In this document: piece by piece, positions 36,587-44,976 of the stretch
How positions within the stretch are numbered: the stretch's first letter is position 1
Layout: every line of letters begins with the position of its first letter
Assembly: GCF_001045465.1 (NCBI RefSeq)
Contig: NZ_LFND01000001.1
Coordinates: forward strand, 310,001-374,000
Length of the DNA stretch: 64,000 nucleotides
DNA from: Chryseobacterium angstadtii
GTDB lineage: Bacteria > Bacteroidota > Bacteroidia > Flavobacteriales > Weeksellaceae
Direction of reading: 5' to 3'
Notes under the pieces: model-generated
What the model was told of the DNA's origin: nothing
Seen by the model: only the letters and a program-made list of their open reading frames with translations
Databases searched by the model: none
Program-made: the position numbers and the translations under genes

Positions 36587-37666
36587 ATGAAGAATATAAT
36601 TATTACCGGAGGAGCCGGATTCATAGGTTCTCATGTTGTGAGAGAGTTTGTAAAAAATAATCCTGGCACCACCATCATCAACCTTGACGCTCTTACTTAT
36701 GCCGGGAATTTAGAAAACCTGAAGGACATTGAAAATGAACCGAATTATGTTTTCGAAAAAGCCGACATCACCCAACCGGAAGAATTAAGAAAGGTTTTCG
36801 AAAAATACAATCCGGATGCAGTAGTACACTTAGCAGCAGAAAGCCATGTAGACCGAAGTATTACAGATCCTATGGCATTTATTAATACCAACGTAAACGG
36901 TACAGCCAATCTTCTCAACCTATGTAAAGAATTCTGGACCCTGAACCCCGATCATACCCACGGAAGATTCCCGGACGAAAAAAGAACCAACTTATTCTAC
37001 CATGTTTCTACCGATGAAGTATACGGAAGTCTTGGTGAGACCGGATTTTTCCTTGAAACAACGGCTTACGATCCACAATCTCCATACTCAGCCTCAAAAG
37101 CAGCGTCCGATCACCTGGTAAGAGCATACGGAAATACGTACGGAATGCCGTTCATTGTATCTAACTGTTCGAACAACTACGGGCCTAATCATTTCCCTGA
37201 AAAGCTGATTCCGCTTTGTATTTCAAATATCATCAATGAGAAGCCATTACCTATTTATGGTGACGGAAAATATACCAGAGACTGGCTGTATGTGATAGAT
37301 CATGCCCGGGCGATTCATCAGATATTCAATGAAGCGAGAACAGGAGAAACTTACAATATCGGAGGTTTCAACGAATGGCAGAATATAGATCTGGTGAAAG
37401 AGCTTATCAAACAAATGGATGCCAAACTTGGGAAACCGGAAGGCTATTCCGAAAAGCTGATCACCTTTGTAAAAGACAGACCGGGACACGACAAGCGTTA
37501 TGCTATAGATGCAGACAAACTGAATGAAAATTTAGGATGGAAACCATCTGTAACTTTCGAAGAAGGTTTAGGAAAAACCATTGACTGGTATCTTGAGAAC
37601 AAAGAATGGCTTGAAAACGTAACCAGCGGTGATTACCAGAAATACTACGAAAATCAATATAACTAA
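36587..37666 (+). CDS. rfbB: dTDP-glucose 4,6-dehydratase
   Basis: The product has 359 residues. It converts dTDP-glucose to dTDP-4-keto-6-deoxyglucose. It is an extended SDR protein with GGAGFIG (8-14), the catalytic STDEVYG (Asp143, Glu144) and YSASK (Tyr167, Lys171), and later SNNYGP and RDWLYV motifs. It starts directly after the ugd stop. RfbA, which makes its substrate, follows after one small gene. RmlC and RmlD, which would lead to dTDP-rhamnose, are not in the window, so its product is more likely used by the FdtA/FdtB-like enzymes downstream; those genes could also lie elsewhere in the genome. Confidence 0.96.
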   Translation: MKNIIITGGAGFIGSHVVREFVKNNPGTTIINLDALTYAGNLENLKDIENEPNYVFEKADITQPEELRKVFEKYNPDAVVHLAAESHVDRSITDPMAFINTNVNGTANLLNLCKEFWTLNPDHTHGRFPDEKRTNLFYHVSTDEVYGSLGETGFFLETTAYDPQSPYSASKAASDHLVRAYGNTYGMPFIVSNCSNNYGPNHFPEKLIPLCISNIINEKPLPIYGDGKYTRDWLYVIDHARAIHQIFNEARTGETYNIGGFNEWQNIDLVKELIKQMDAKLGKPEGYSEKLITFVKDRPGHDKRYAIDADKLNENLGWKPSVTFEEGLGKTIDWYLENKEWLENVTSGDYQKYYENQYN

Positions 37667-37673
37667 GAGCATC

Positions 37674-38123
37674 ATGAAGTGTATTCTTCTGTTGTTTTCC
37701 ATTGTATTTTTTTCTTTGGCAAAGGCTCAAGTTCCTCCGCCTCCGGCAACGGCGAATTTGGTTCAAAAAGAACTTATCAATGAATTCATAGAGGTTTCCC
37801 ACTATAAGGAAGCATTGATTAATTATGCCAAAGATTATATCAGCCTCAAGAGGATTGATTACAATGTAGACCCTCCTAAAGAGCTTTTCACCAAAGAACA
37901 GGCCCGCTCTATTATAGATCAGTTTGATTTTGAAGAGTTAAGATTTTCACTGCAGAGTGCCCTTTCCTTTATACCGGAAAAAAATTTAAGGGAACTGATT
38001 AAGTTTCATAAAAGCTTAGGCGGTACCCTGTCAAAAGACAACACCATACTTTTAATGAGCCCGACTATTGATCTGAATATTAAAAATCAGATAAGTTATG
38101 CCATAGAAAACATAAACAAATAA
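37674..38123 (+). CDS. Small secreted protein between rfbB and rfbA
   Basis: The product has 149 residues from the ATG at 37674; the frame reaches 37629 but that would overlap rfbB and precede the signal peptide. The signal is [16 protein letters not shown], so it is periplasmic or outer-membrane associated. The mature part is helical, with [39 protein letters not shown] and [16 protein letters not shown], and vaguely resembles small DUF2059-type periplasmic proteins. It sits 7 bases after rfbB and 2 bases before rfbA, so it is certainly within the operon. A role in polysaccharide synthesis is not evident; it may be a passenger. Confidence 0.65.
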   Translation: MKCILLLFSIVFFSLAKAQVPPPPATANLVQKELINEFIEVSHYKEALINYAKDYISLKRIDYNVDPPKELFTKEQARSIIDQFDFEELRFSLQSALSFIPEKNLRELIKFHKSLGGTLSKDNTILLMSPTIDLNIKNQISYAIENINK

Positions 38124-38125
38124 TA

Positions 38126-38989
38126 ATGAAAGGAATCATATTAGCCGGAGGATCCGGAACAAGACTTTACCCTCTTACCATCGCCGTAAGCAAGCAGCTG
38201 ATGCCTGTTTATGACAAACCGATGATCTATTACCCGCTTTCGACTCTGCTTCTGGCAGGAATTAAAGACATTCTGATCATTACTACTCCACACGATCAGC
38301 CCGGATTTATCAAACTTTTAGGTGATGGATCCCAGATTGGATGTAATATAGAATATGTTGTACAACCCAGCCCGGACGGACTGGCACAGGCTTTTATTTT
38401 GGGAGACTCCTTTATCGGGAATGATCCTGCAGCATTGGTTTTGGGCGATAATATTTTCTACGGTTCAGAAATGGGTACCTTATTAAAGAACAAAACCAAC
38501 CCGGATGGCGGAGTGGTTTTCGCTTATCACGTTTCTGATCCGGAAAGGTATGGCGTGGTAGAATTTGATGACGACTTTAAAGCTATTTCAATTGAGGAAA
38601 AACCTTTAAAGCCGAAATCAAACTATGCAGTTCCCGGTCTGTATTTTTACGATAATGACGTGGTTGAAATTGCAAAGAACATTCAGCCTTCCGCGAGAGG
38701 AGAGCTTGAAATTACAGATGTGAATAATGTTTATTTAAGCAAAGGAAAACTTGAAGTAGGCGTTCTGGATAGAGGTACAGCGTGGCTTGATACCGGAACT
38801 TTTGATTCTCTGAATGATGCTTCTGAATTTGTAAGTGTCATTGAAAAAAGACAGGGCTTCAAGATAGGGTGTATAGAGGAAATAGCATTCCGAAATAAAT
38901 TCATCAACGAGGAAAAACTGCTAGAAACAGCAAAAAAATACGGAAAAAGCGGCTACGGGGAATACCTGAAACAGCTGGTGAAAAAGTAA
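38126..38989 (+). CDS. rfbA: Glucose-1-phosphate thymidylyltransferase
   Basis: The product has 287 residues. It makes dTDP-glucose from glucose 1-phosphate and dTTP. The nucleotidyltransferase signature [11 protein letters not shown] (8-18), [18 protein letters not shown] (Lys and substrate loop), the metal-binding Asp in LGDNIFYG, and [16 protein letters not shown] are all present, and the length is normal for RfbA. It supplies RfbB. A hairpin closes this first block 20 bases downstream. Confidence 0.97.
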   Translation: MKGIILAGGSGTRLYPLTIAVSKQLMPVYDKPMIYYPLSTLLLAGIKDILIITTPHDQPGFIKLLGDGSQIGCNIEYVVQPSPDGLAQAFILGDSFIGNDPAALVLGDNIFYGSEMGTLLKNKTNPDGGVVFAYHVSDPERYGVVEFDDDFKAISIEEKPLKPKSNYAVPGLYFYDNDVVEIAKNIQPSARGELEITDVNNVYLSKGKLEVGVLDRGTAWLDTGTFDSLNDASEFVSVIEKRQGFKIGCIEEIAFRNKFINEEKLLETAKKYGKSGYGEYLKQLVKK

Positions 38990-39009
38990 TACCGTATCAT
39001 AATAAATAT

Positions 39010-39043
39010 AAATAACTATTGGCTTTGCGGCTAATAGTTATTT
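39010..39043 (+). terminator. Conserved hairpin after rfbA (copy 1)
   Basis: AAATAACTATT...AATAGTTATTT with the inner GGC TTTGCG GGCT forms a stem of about 14 bp including one G-U pair, followed by TTAACAT. The 26-base core is nearly identical to the hairpin at 42646. It may be a terminator or a repeated regulatory structure. Confidence 0.6.
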
Positions 39044-39152
39044 AACATAAAAATCTTACTTATTTTCTTAATCCGAAGCAGATCTCCGGTATATAATTTA
39101 ACGTATCACCACATAATAATGACAGGGTTCTTTCCGATAGTAATTTTATAAT

Positions 39153-39160
39153 TAACTTTG
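39153..39160 (+). promoter_or_regulatory. -7 element for the amino-sugar block
   Basis: TAACTTTG matches TAnnTTTG, 30 bases ahead of the fdtA-like ATG. It follows the hairpin, which suggests a separate transcript start. No TTG is seen at -33. Confidence 0.45.
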
Positions 39161-39190
39161 AAAACTTTAAAGAATTATTTAGAAACATTA

Positions 39191-39604
39191 ATGGAATACA
39201 ATAAACCACAAATCATCACATTCGATAAAATAGGATCATCTCAATTAGGCTATATCACTATAGCTGAAACCCAGAAAAATGTTCCTTTCGAAATACAGCG
39301 TGTCTACTGGACGTACTACACCCCTCACGATGTGACACGAGGCGGACATGCCCATAAAGAGCTGCAGCAGATGATATTCGCCGTTTCCGGCACCATTATT
39401 TTTAATACGGAAGATAAGGACGGCAACAAAGAAACTTTCACTTTAGATCACCCTACAAAAGGCTTATACATTCCTAAACTGGTATGGAGAGACATTCAGT
39501 TTTCGCACAATGCGGTACTGCTGTGTCTGGCTTCTGAAATATATGATGAGGAAGACTATTTCAGGGATTATGAAAGTTTTAAAGAAACAGTAGGCAAAAA
39601 ATAA
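39191..39604 (+). CDS. dTDP-4-keto-6-deoxyglucose 3,4-ketoisomerase, FdtA/QdtA-like cupin
   Basis: The product has 137 residues from the ATG at 39191; a longer frame begins with a TTG that belongs to the -7 element. The small cupin fold shows the active-site motif DVTRGGHAHKELQQ and IPKLVWRDIQFS, typical of FdtA/QdtA/WxcM sugar ketoisomerases. These turn dTDP-4-keto-6-deoxyglucose into a 3-keto sugar for transamination. Whether the product has galacto (Fuc3N) or gluco (Qui3N) configuration cannot be read reliably here. It opens a block with a GNAT enzyme, an acyl carrier protein, KAS III and an aminotransferase. Confidence 0.88.
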   Translation: MEYNKPQIITFDKIGSSQLGYITIAETQKNVPFEIQRVYWTYYTPHDVTRGGHAHKELQQMIFAVSGTIIFNTEDKDGNKETFTLDHPTKGLYIPKLVWRDIQFSHNAVLLCLASEIYDEEDYFRDYESFKETVGKK

Positions 39605-39658
39605 ATCTTCCTGTCTCAGTAACCTGGACAATGAAGACATTAATATAAATAACAAAAG

Positions 39659-40186
39659 ATGATAATTGAATACAAAGGAATTAAACTGAGATTCGTTGAA
39701 ACGGAAGATGCTGCATTTATAGTATCCATCCGGAACAACGAAAAAAAGTCAAGGTTTATTTCAAAAACTTCTCCGGATGTAGAGGCACAAAAACAGTGGA
39801 TTTTAAATTATAAAGAGCGTGAGCAGCAGCAAAAAGAATACTACTTCATTGCATTTGACGAAAATAATGAAGAGTTTGCTACGTACAGAGTATATAAAAT
39901 AGATTCCGGACTGCCTGAAATAGGAAGCTGGGTTTCCAAGCCTGACTATTCAAACGTAAAGAATTCAATCAAAGTGGATATGGCTGTGAAGGATTTCGTG
40001 TTGAATGAATTAAATTTTGACACCATCCAGTTCGAAGTAAGAAAACAGAACACTTCAGTGAACGGCTATCATAAACTTTTCCAGCCTGAGCTGGTGAGAA
40101 GTGATGATGAAAACAATTATTATCTGTTAAAAAAAGAGACCTTTAATACCATCCTTCCGGATATTCTCAAAAAATTTAAAATATAA
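39659..40186 (+). CDS. GNAT-family N-acyltransferase
   Basis: The product has 175 residues. The GNAT fold is suggested by the N-terminal IKLRFVETEDAAFIVSIRNNEK (the Acetyltransf_3 opening), a central strand EIGSWVSKPDY where acyl-CoA enzymes often bind the donor, and FEVRKQNTSVNGYHKLF, the C-terminal strand-helix with the conserved Asn. In fdt/qdt clusters the 3-amino sugar is acylated by FdtC or QdtC, which are usually left-handed beta-helix proteins; here a GNAT takes that position. The gene directly after it, 4 bases away, is an acyl carrier protein, so the donor may be acyl-ACP. It could equally serve as the amino-sugar acetylase with acetyl-CoA. Confidence 0.78.
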   Translation: MIIEYKGIKLRFVETEDAAFIVSIRNNEKKSRFISKTSPDVEAQKQWILNYKEREQQQKEYYFIAFDENNEEFATYRVYKIDSGLPEIGSWVSKPDYSNVKNSIKVDMAVKDFVLNELNFDTIQFEVRKQNTSVNGYHKLFQPELVRSDDENNYYLLKKETFNTILPDILKKFKI

Positions 40187-40190
40187 GATT

Positions 40191-40421
40191 ATGTCAGTAA
40201 ATGAATTTATCAAAAATTTTCAGTCTCAACTGGAAAATACGGATACAGCAATAGAACCTGAAACTGCATACAGTAAAGAAAGCTACTGGGACTCACTGAC
40301 CGCAATGGTTATAAAAGTAATGATAGAAGATGAATATGGTGTAGATATTGAGCCGGAGCAAATCACTGCATTTAAAGATATCAACGAGCTTTATTCTTTT
40401 ATTGTTGAGAAAAAACAGTAA
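40191..40421 (+). CDS. Acyl carrier protein
   Basis: The product has 76 residues, acidic and helical. The carrier motif is YWDSLTAMVI, with Ser35 as the expected 4'-phosphopantetheine site (DSL). Other conserved spots are DEYGVDIEPEQI and FKDINELYSFI. It is unlike a housekeeping AcpP, which has longer acidic runs and a GxDSL(D/M)xVE core, so it is a specialised carrier. It starts 4 bases after the GNAT gene and ends 10 bases before a KAS III gene. The trio suggests that a short acyl chain is assembled on this protein and passed to an amino sugar. Confidence 0.85.
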   Translation: MSVNEFIKNFQSQLENTDTAIEPETAYSKESYWDSLTAMVIKVMIEDEYGVDIEPEQITAFKDINELYSFIVEKKQ

Positions 40422-40431
40422 ATACTAAACA

Positions 40432-41400
40432 ATGGCTTTTATAAAATATATTTCCACCTATATTCCCGAAAAAGTTATTTCCAATGAGGAGATTTCAAAA
40501 AAATTTCCTGACTGGGAAAGTGATAAAATTCTGGAAAAAATAGGGATCAGAAACCGTAATATCACCGGAGACGATGAGTTTACGTCCGATATTGCAGTTA
40601 AAGCACTTAATAAACTCGTTGATGAGTATCAGATTGACAAATCTACCATAGATTATCTGATTGTCTGCACCCAAAGCCCGGACTATTTCCTTCCTGCTAC
40701 AGCCTGTATCGTACAGTCCCAGGCAGGTTTAAATACCAGCTGTGGCGCTATAGATATCAACCAGGGATGTTCGGGGTATATTTACGGATTATCTCTGGCC
40801 AATGCCCTTATTGATTCCAAAATGATGAAGAATGTTGTTCTGATAACAGCAGAAACCTATTCTAAACATATTCATGAGGACGACAAAGGAAACATCAGCC
40901 TTTTCGGGGATGCTGCTGCAGCTACCCTGATCTCTGAAGACGGAGATTTTGAAATTCTGAAATTCTCTGTAGGAACAGATGGAGAAGGAGCCAAAAACCT
41001 CATCGTAAAAAACGGAGCGGTAAGAAATAAAAAAACAGAAGACAAAGAAGACAAAGACAATTACCTTCACATGAACGGTCCGAAAATTTTTGATTTCACC
41101 TCTAAAGCCATTCCCGGTCTTGTAGAAGAAAATTTAAAGATCAACGGATTCGAGAAAAGTGATATTGATACTTTTATCTTCCACCAGGCCAATACTTTCA
41201 TGCTCGATTTTTTGAGAAAAAGAATCAAGATTCCGGAAGAAAACTTCGTTATAGATATGCTGGATTACGGAAATACCGTGTCATCTACCATCCCGATTGC
41301 CTTTAAAAACTCAATGGGGTCGCGGGATTCAAAAAATGTAATGCTCGTAGGCTTTGGCGTAGGTTATTCCTGGGGTGCAGTATGTCTGAGAAAAAAATAA
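40432..41400 (+). CDS. 3-oxoacyl-ACP synthase III (FabH-like)
   Basis: The product has 322 residues. The thiolase-fold KAS III enzyme condenses an acyl-CoA primer with malonyl-ACP. The catalytic triad can be placed at Cys113 (INQGCSGY), His251 (FHQANTFM) and Asn281 (YGNTVSST), close to the positions in E. coli FabH, so it should be active. FGDAAAATLI and the C-terminal GVGYSWGAV are also typical. An insertion-like charged stretch KNKKTEDKEDKDN at about 199-211 is unusual. The gene lies between its own acyl carrier protein and the aminotransferase. It is therefore probably dedicated to the sugar's acyl group and not to bulk fatty-acid synthesis. Confidence 0.92.
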   Translation: MAFIKYISTYIPEKVISNEEISKKFPDWESDKILEKIGIRNRNITGDDEFTSDIAVKALNKLVDEYQIDKSTIDYLIVCTQSPDYFLPATACIVQSQAGLNTSCGAIDINQGCSGYIYGLSLANALIDSKMMKNVVLITAETYSKHIHEDDKGNISLFGDAAAATLISEDGDFEILKFSVGTDGEGAKNLIVKNGAVRNKKTEDKEDKDNYLHMNGPKIFDFTSKAIPGLVEENLKINGFEKSDIDTFIFHQANTFMLDFLRKRIKIPEENFVIDMLDYGNTVSSTIPIAFKNSMGSRDSKNVMLVGFGVGYSWGAVCLRKK

Positions 41401-41424
41401 CTGACCTTTTTAAACCATACTATT

Positions 41425-42525
41425 ATGATAAAATTTCTTGATCTTCAAAAGGTCAATTTACAGCATCAGGAAGAGATCGAAAATAAACTTTTAAGCGTTT
41501 TCCGAAGCGGCTGGTATCTGCAGGGAAGCGAACTTAAAAACTTCGAAACCAACCTGGCATCTTATATCGGTTCTGAATATGCTTTAGGGGTAGCCAACGG
41601 TTTGGATGCGCTGCGTCTGATCTTCCGCGCCTACATTGAATTGGGTGTTATGAAACCCGGCGACGAGGTTCTTGTTCCGGCCAATACCTATATCGCTTCC
41701 GTTCTGGCTTTATCAGACAACGGACTGGTTCCTGTATTTGTAGAACCGGATGCCAATACTTATAATATTGACATTGCAAAAATTGAAGAAAATATAACTC
41801 CGAAAACCAAAGCCATCCTGATTGTTCACCTTCAAGGAAGAATTGTATTTTCGGAAGAGCTTAAAAATATCGCACAAAAGCACCAGTTAAAGATTGTAGA
41901 AGACAACGCCCAGTCTATCGGAGCGGAATGGAACGGGATCAAATCCGGAAATCTGGGTGATGCTGCCGGATTCAGTTTCTACCCTGGTAAAAATCTTGGA
42001 GCTTTGGGAGATGCCGGAGCCGTAACGACGAATGACAAAGAGTTGTTTGAAGCCATCCGTGCAATTGCGAACTATGGTTCAAATCAGAAATACGTTAATA
42101 TTTACAAAGGATTAAATTCCAGGCTGGATGAAATTCAGGCTGCCGTTTTGGATGTGAAACTGAAATATATCGGCCATGAAAACGGAACCCGAAGAGCGAT
42201 TGCCAAAAGATTCATTTCTGAAATCAACAATCCAAAAATCATCCTCCCGGAAAATCCTGCTGATGAAAACGAGCATGTATGGCATGTTTTTGTAGTGAGA
42301 ACGGAAAAGAGAGATGAACTTCAGGCTTATTTAACGGAGAAAGGAATCCATACGATTATCCACTATCCTATCCCGCCTCATAAGCAGGAAGCGTACAAAG
42401 AATATGCGGACCTTTCATTCCCTATCACCGAAAAAATGCATGAAGAAGTACTGAGCCTTCCGATATCTTCTGTTTTAGAGGAGGAGGAAATTCAGGCTAT
42501 CATCAAAGCGGTTAACGGGTTTTAG
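41425..42525 (+). CDS. DegT/DnrJ/EryC1-family sugar aminotransferase, FdtB-like
   Basis: The product has 366 residues. It is a PLP enzyme that transaminates a nucleotide-linked keto sugar. The PLP lysine is Lys189 in [18 protein letters not shown], with the cofactor-binding [14 protein letters not shown] (Asp160) and VPANTYIAS ahead. The partner cupin at 39191 makes it likely to act at C3 of the dTDP-3-keto-6-deoxyhexose (FdtB/QdtB role), using glutamate. It closes the amino-sugar block. A hairpin related to the one after rfbA lies about 120 bases downstream. Confidence 0.92.
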   Translation: MIKFLDLQKVNLQHQEEIENKLLSVFRSGWYLQGSELKNFETNLASYIGSEYALGVANGLDALRLIFRAYIELGVMKPGDEVLVPANTYIASVLALSDNGLVPVFVEPDANTYNIDIAKIEENITPKTKAILIVHLQGRIVFSEELKNIAQKHQLKIVEDNAQSIGAEWNGIKSGNLGDAAGFSFYPGKNLGALGDAGAVTTNDKELFEAIRAIANYGSNQKYVNIYKGLNSRLDEIQAAVLDVKLKYIGHENGTRRAIAKRFISEINNPKIILPENPADENEHVWHVFVVRTEKRDELQAYLTEKGIHTIIHYPIPPHKQEAYKEYADLSFPITEKMHEEVLSLPISSVLEEEEIQAIIKAVNGF

Positions 42526-42645
42526 TTGAGCTACACAATGAAGTAAGAGCAGATACAAACCCTTTATCACAGCGGAAAAAGTTCCTCTGCAATAAATGAT
42601 CCGGAGACTTCATTACAAACAAAAACAATTATTATAAAATTAAAG

Positions 42646-42671
42646 AACTATTGGCTTTATGGCTGATAGTT
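42646..42671 (+). terminator. Conserved hairpin after the aminotransferase (copy 2)
   Basis: AACTATTGGC, loop TTTATG and GCTGATAGTT form a 10-bp stem with two G-U pairs, followed by TTTT. It differs from copy 1 in the loop and at one stem position where pairing is kept. The remaining bases of the 42526-42772 gap hold no gene. Confidence 0.65.
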
Positions 42672-42772
42672 TTTTGCTCATACTAACAAATATTAATATA
42701 TTAGTTGCTGTTTTTAGTTTTATGTGAATAATTATTCACTAATCAGTAAAGTTAGATAAGAATTAAATATTT

Positions 42773-42780
42773 TAAATTTG
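42773..42780 (+). promoter_or_regulatory. -7 element for the ABC exporter block
   Basis: TAAATTTG matches TAnnTTTG, 15 bases ahead of the permease ATG at 42796. The TTG at 42778 that opens the longest frame is part of this element. No -33 TTG. Confidence 0.45.
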
Positions 42781-42795
42781 CAAAAACTTACACAA

Positions 42796-43644
42796 ATGAA
42801 TAACCCACAGCAAAAGTGGACAGAAACGATTGATGCCAACCATTCCTTGTTTGATTTACGGCTTAGAGAAGTTTGGAGATACAAGGATCTGATCTATATG
42901 TTTGTAAAAAGAGACTTTATATCAAGTTTTAAGCAGACTATTTTAGGCCCGATATGGTTTTTCATCAATCCTATTTTAACAACAATCGTATACCTGATTG
43001 TATTTGGCAGAATCGCCAACCTTCCCACAGACGGAGCTCCGCCTATCCTCTTTTATCTGGCAGGAGTTACCCTTTGGAATTATTTTTCAGGCTCCCTTCT
43101 GGGAACATCTTACACGTTTGTAGGAAATTCAAATATATTCGGAAAAGTATATTTCCCCAGATTGGTCACCCCGATTTCCATCGTTATATCCAACCTTATG
43201 AGGCTTGGTGTACAAATTTTATTATTTGTAGTCGTATGGGCCTATTACCTTGCCATAGGTGAGATTCACCCCAACATATGGGTACTGGCCACTCCTTTCC
43301 TCATTCTACTCATGGTGGTTTTTGCTTTAGGTGCGGGAATGATTTTCTCTTCACTTACGACAAAATACAAAGACCTCGGCATGCTATTAGGTTTCGGGAT
43401 AAGTTTGTATATGTATGCAACGCCGGTTATTTACCCCGCCTCTGCATTGATCGGACCGTTTAAAAAGCTGTCTTATTATAACCCGTTAACAGGTATTTTT
43501 GAATGTTTCAAATATGGCTGGCTGGGTGTAGGAGATTTTTCTCCCCTTATGCTGGGAATAAGTACGATCATCATTTTTGTGATGTTCGCAATAGGCCTTG
43601 TTATTTTCAACAAAGTTGAAAAAACATTCATGGATACTGTATAA
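42796..43644 (+). CDS. Polysaccharide ABC exporter permease (Wzm-like)
   Basis: The product has 282 residues with about six membrane segments. The opening (LFDLRLREVWRYKDLIYMFVKRDFISSFKQTILGPIWF) is the usual start of ABC-2 polysaccharide permeases, and PVIYPASALIGPFKKLSYYNPLTGIFECFKYGWLG is the conserved C-terminal stretch. With the ATPase 17 bases downstream it should flip a finished lipid-linked polysaccharide across the inner membrane. The exporter means that this locus uses the ABC-dependent pathway; no Wzx flippase is visible. Confidence 0.93.
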   Translation: MNNPQQKWTETIDANHSLFDLRLREVWRYKDLIYMFVKRDFISSFKQTILGPIWFFINPILTTIVYLIVFGRIANLPTDGAPPILFYLAGVTLWNYFSGSLLGTSYTFVGNSNIFGKVYFPRLVTPISIVISNLMRLGVQILLFVVVWAYYLAIGEIHPNIWVLATPFLILLMVVFALGAGMIFSSLTTKYKDLGMLLGFGISLYMYATPVIYPASALIGPFKKLSYYNPLTGIFECFKYGWLGVGDFSPLMLGISTIIIFVMFAIGLVIFNKVEKTFMDTV

Positions 43645-43661
43645 TTTAAACTTAAAAAAAA

Positions 43662-44918
43662 ATGCTGGCTTTAAAAGCGGAAAACATATCAAAACAATAT
43701 CGTTTAGGACAGGTGGGAACAGGAACCCTTTCTCACGATCTGAACAGATTCTGGCATAAAGTAAGAGGAAAAGAAGATCCTTATCTCAAAATAGGAGAAG
43801 CTAATGACAGAGCAAGTAAAGGAGAATCTGAATATGTATGGTCTTTAAGGGATATCAATTTCGAACTTACACAGGGAGATGCCATAGGAATCATAGGAAG
43901 AAACGGAGCAGGAAAATCTACCCTTCTGAAACTTTTGAGTAAGGTAACCAAGCCCACAACGGGTAAAATCTATACGCAGGGGAGAATAGCCTCACTGCTG
44001 GAAGTAGGAACCGGTTTCCACCCTGAAATGACAGGCCGTGAAAATGTGTACCTCAACGGAGCTATCCTGGGAATGACCAGAAAAGAAATCACAAGGAAAT
44101 TTGACGAAATAGTAGACTTTTCAGGAGTAGAAAGATATATTGACACCCCTGTAAAAAGATATTCTTCCGGAATGTATGTGCGTCTGGCTTTCGCTGTGGC
44201 AGCACACCTGGAATCTGAAATCCTGATCGTAGATGAAGTTCTTGCCGTTGGAGATGCCGAATTTCAAAAGAAATGTCTCGGAAAGATGGGCAGTGTTACC
44301 AAAGGCGAAGGCCGTACGGTTCTTTTTGTAAGTCACAATATTACAGCGATAAAGGAATTGTGCAACACTGCACTCCTACTCGACAAAGGTAAACTGATTT
44401 CTCAGGGTGACGTTAACAAATGCATCATTGAATATCAGAAAAACAGTGACACAAAACTGTTCTACAACTATCTGGAAGATCCTACAGTTCTCGAAAACGA
44501 GAACATTATGGTGAAATCCTACAAAGCAGAACCTATCAACGGAGATATCATCACTACTAAATCCGGTATCCGGATCACGGTAGGTTTTACCTCCAAGATG
44601 GAAGGCGTGGATATTGATCTTTCATTCTTCCTGAAAAACAGTCATGATCTTACCATTATGAGTACAGGTTTAATGATCAGCCAGAATAAAGATATAGAGA
44701 AAAGAGATTATACGGCAAGTTTTGAAATTCCTCCTTATACCATTAATGAAGATTCTTATTATTTTGATTTCTTCTGGGGTATCAACAGGACGGATGTAGC
44801 ATTCAGAACAGAGCTGTTCGGTTTCGAAGTACATGGAATACAGAATGAATTTGGTGAAATTGTAAAATCACCGGGAATTCTTTTTCCAAAAATCGTTCAT
44901 TCAATCGAGAAATTATAA
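43662..44918 (+). CDS. Polysaccharide ABC exporter ATPase with C-terminal extension (Wzt-like)
   Basis: The product has 418 residues. The nucleotide-binding domain has Walker A GRNGAGKST (79-88), signature YSSGM (167-171), Walker B ILIVDE (187-192) and His225 of the H-loop. An insert of about 25 residues near 35-60 (KEDPYLKIGEANDRASKG) is common in this subfamily. From about 250 to the end a beta-rich domain resembles the Wzt carbohydrate-binding domain, which in E. coli O9a and relatives recognises the chain's non-reducing terminal cap. Export of this polymer may therefore depend on a terminal modification, for which the methyltransferase at 56125 and the acyltransferases are candidates. Confidence 0.93.
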   Translation: MLALKAENISKQYRLGQVGTGTLSHDLNRFWHKVRGKEDPYLKIGEANDRASKGESEYVWSLRDINFELTQGDAIGIIGRNGAGKSTLLKLLSKVTKPTTGKIYTQGRIASLLEVGTGFHPEMTGRENVYLNGAILGMTRKEITRKFDEIVDFSGVERYIDTPVKRYSSGMYVRLAFAVAAHLESEILIVDEVLAVGDAEFQKKCLGKMGSVTKGEGRTVLFVSHNITAIKELCNTALLLDKGKLISQGDVNKCIIEYQKNSDTKLFYNYLEDPTVLENENIMVKSYKAEPINGDIITTKSGIRITVGFTSKMEGVDIDLSFFLKNSHDLTIMSTGLMISQNKDIEKRDYTASFEIPPYTINEDSYYFDFFWGINRTDVAFRTELFGFEVHGIQNEFGEIVKSPGILFPKIVHSIEKL

Positions 44919-44976
44919 TCAGTTTCTCCTGCATGATCTATCGCCAAGTACTGCCAACCCTAAACTCCTATCACTT

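Noticed and set aside
35489..36634. Minus-strand open frames of 115-219 residues over ugd
   Set aside because: They are shadows of the ugd and rfbB reading frames; their composition (Phe/His/Ser-rich) is not protein-like and there is no start context.
42526..42645. A small gene between the aminotransferase and the exporter
   Set aside because: Stops in all plus frames every few tens of bases and no start with an adequate leader; only the hairpin and the -7 element are supported.
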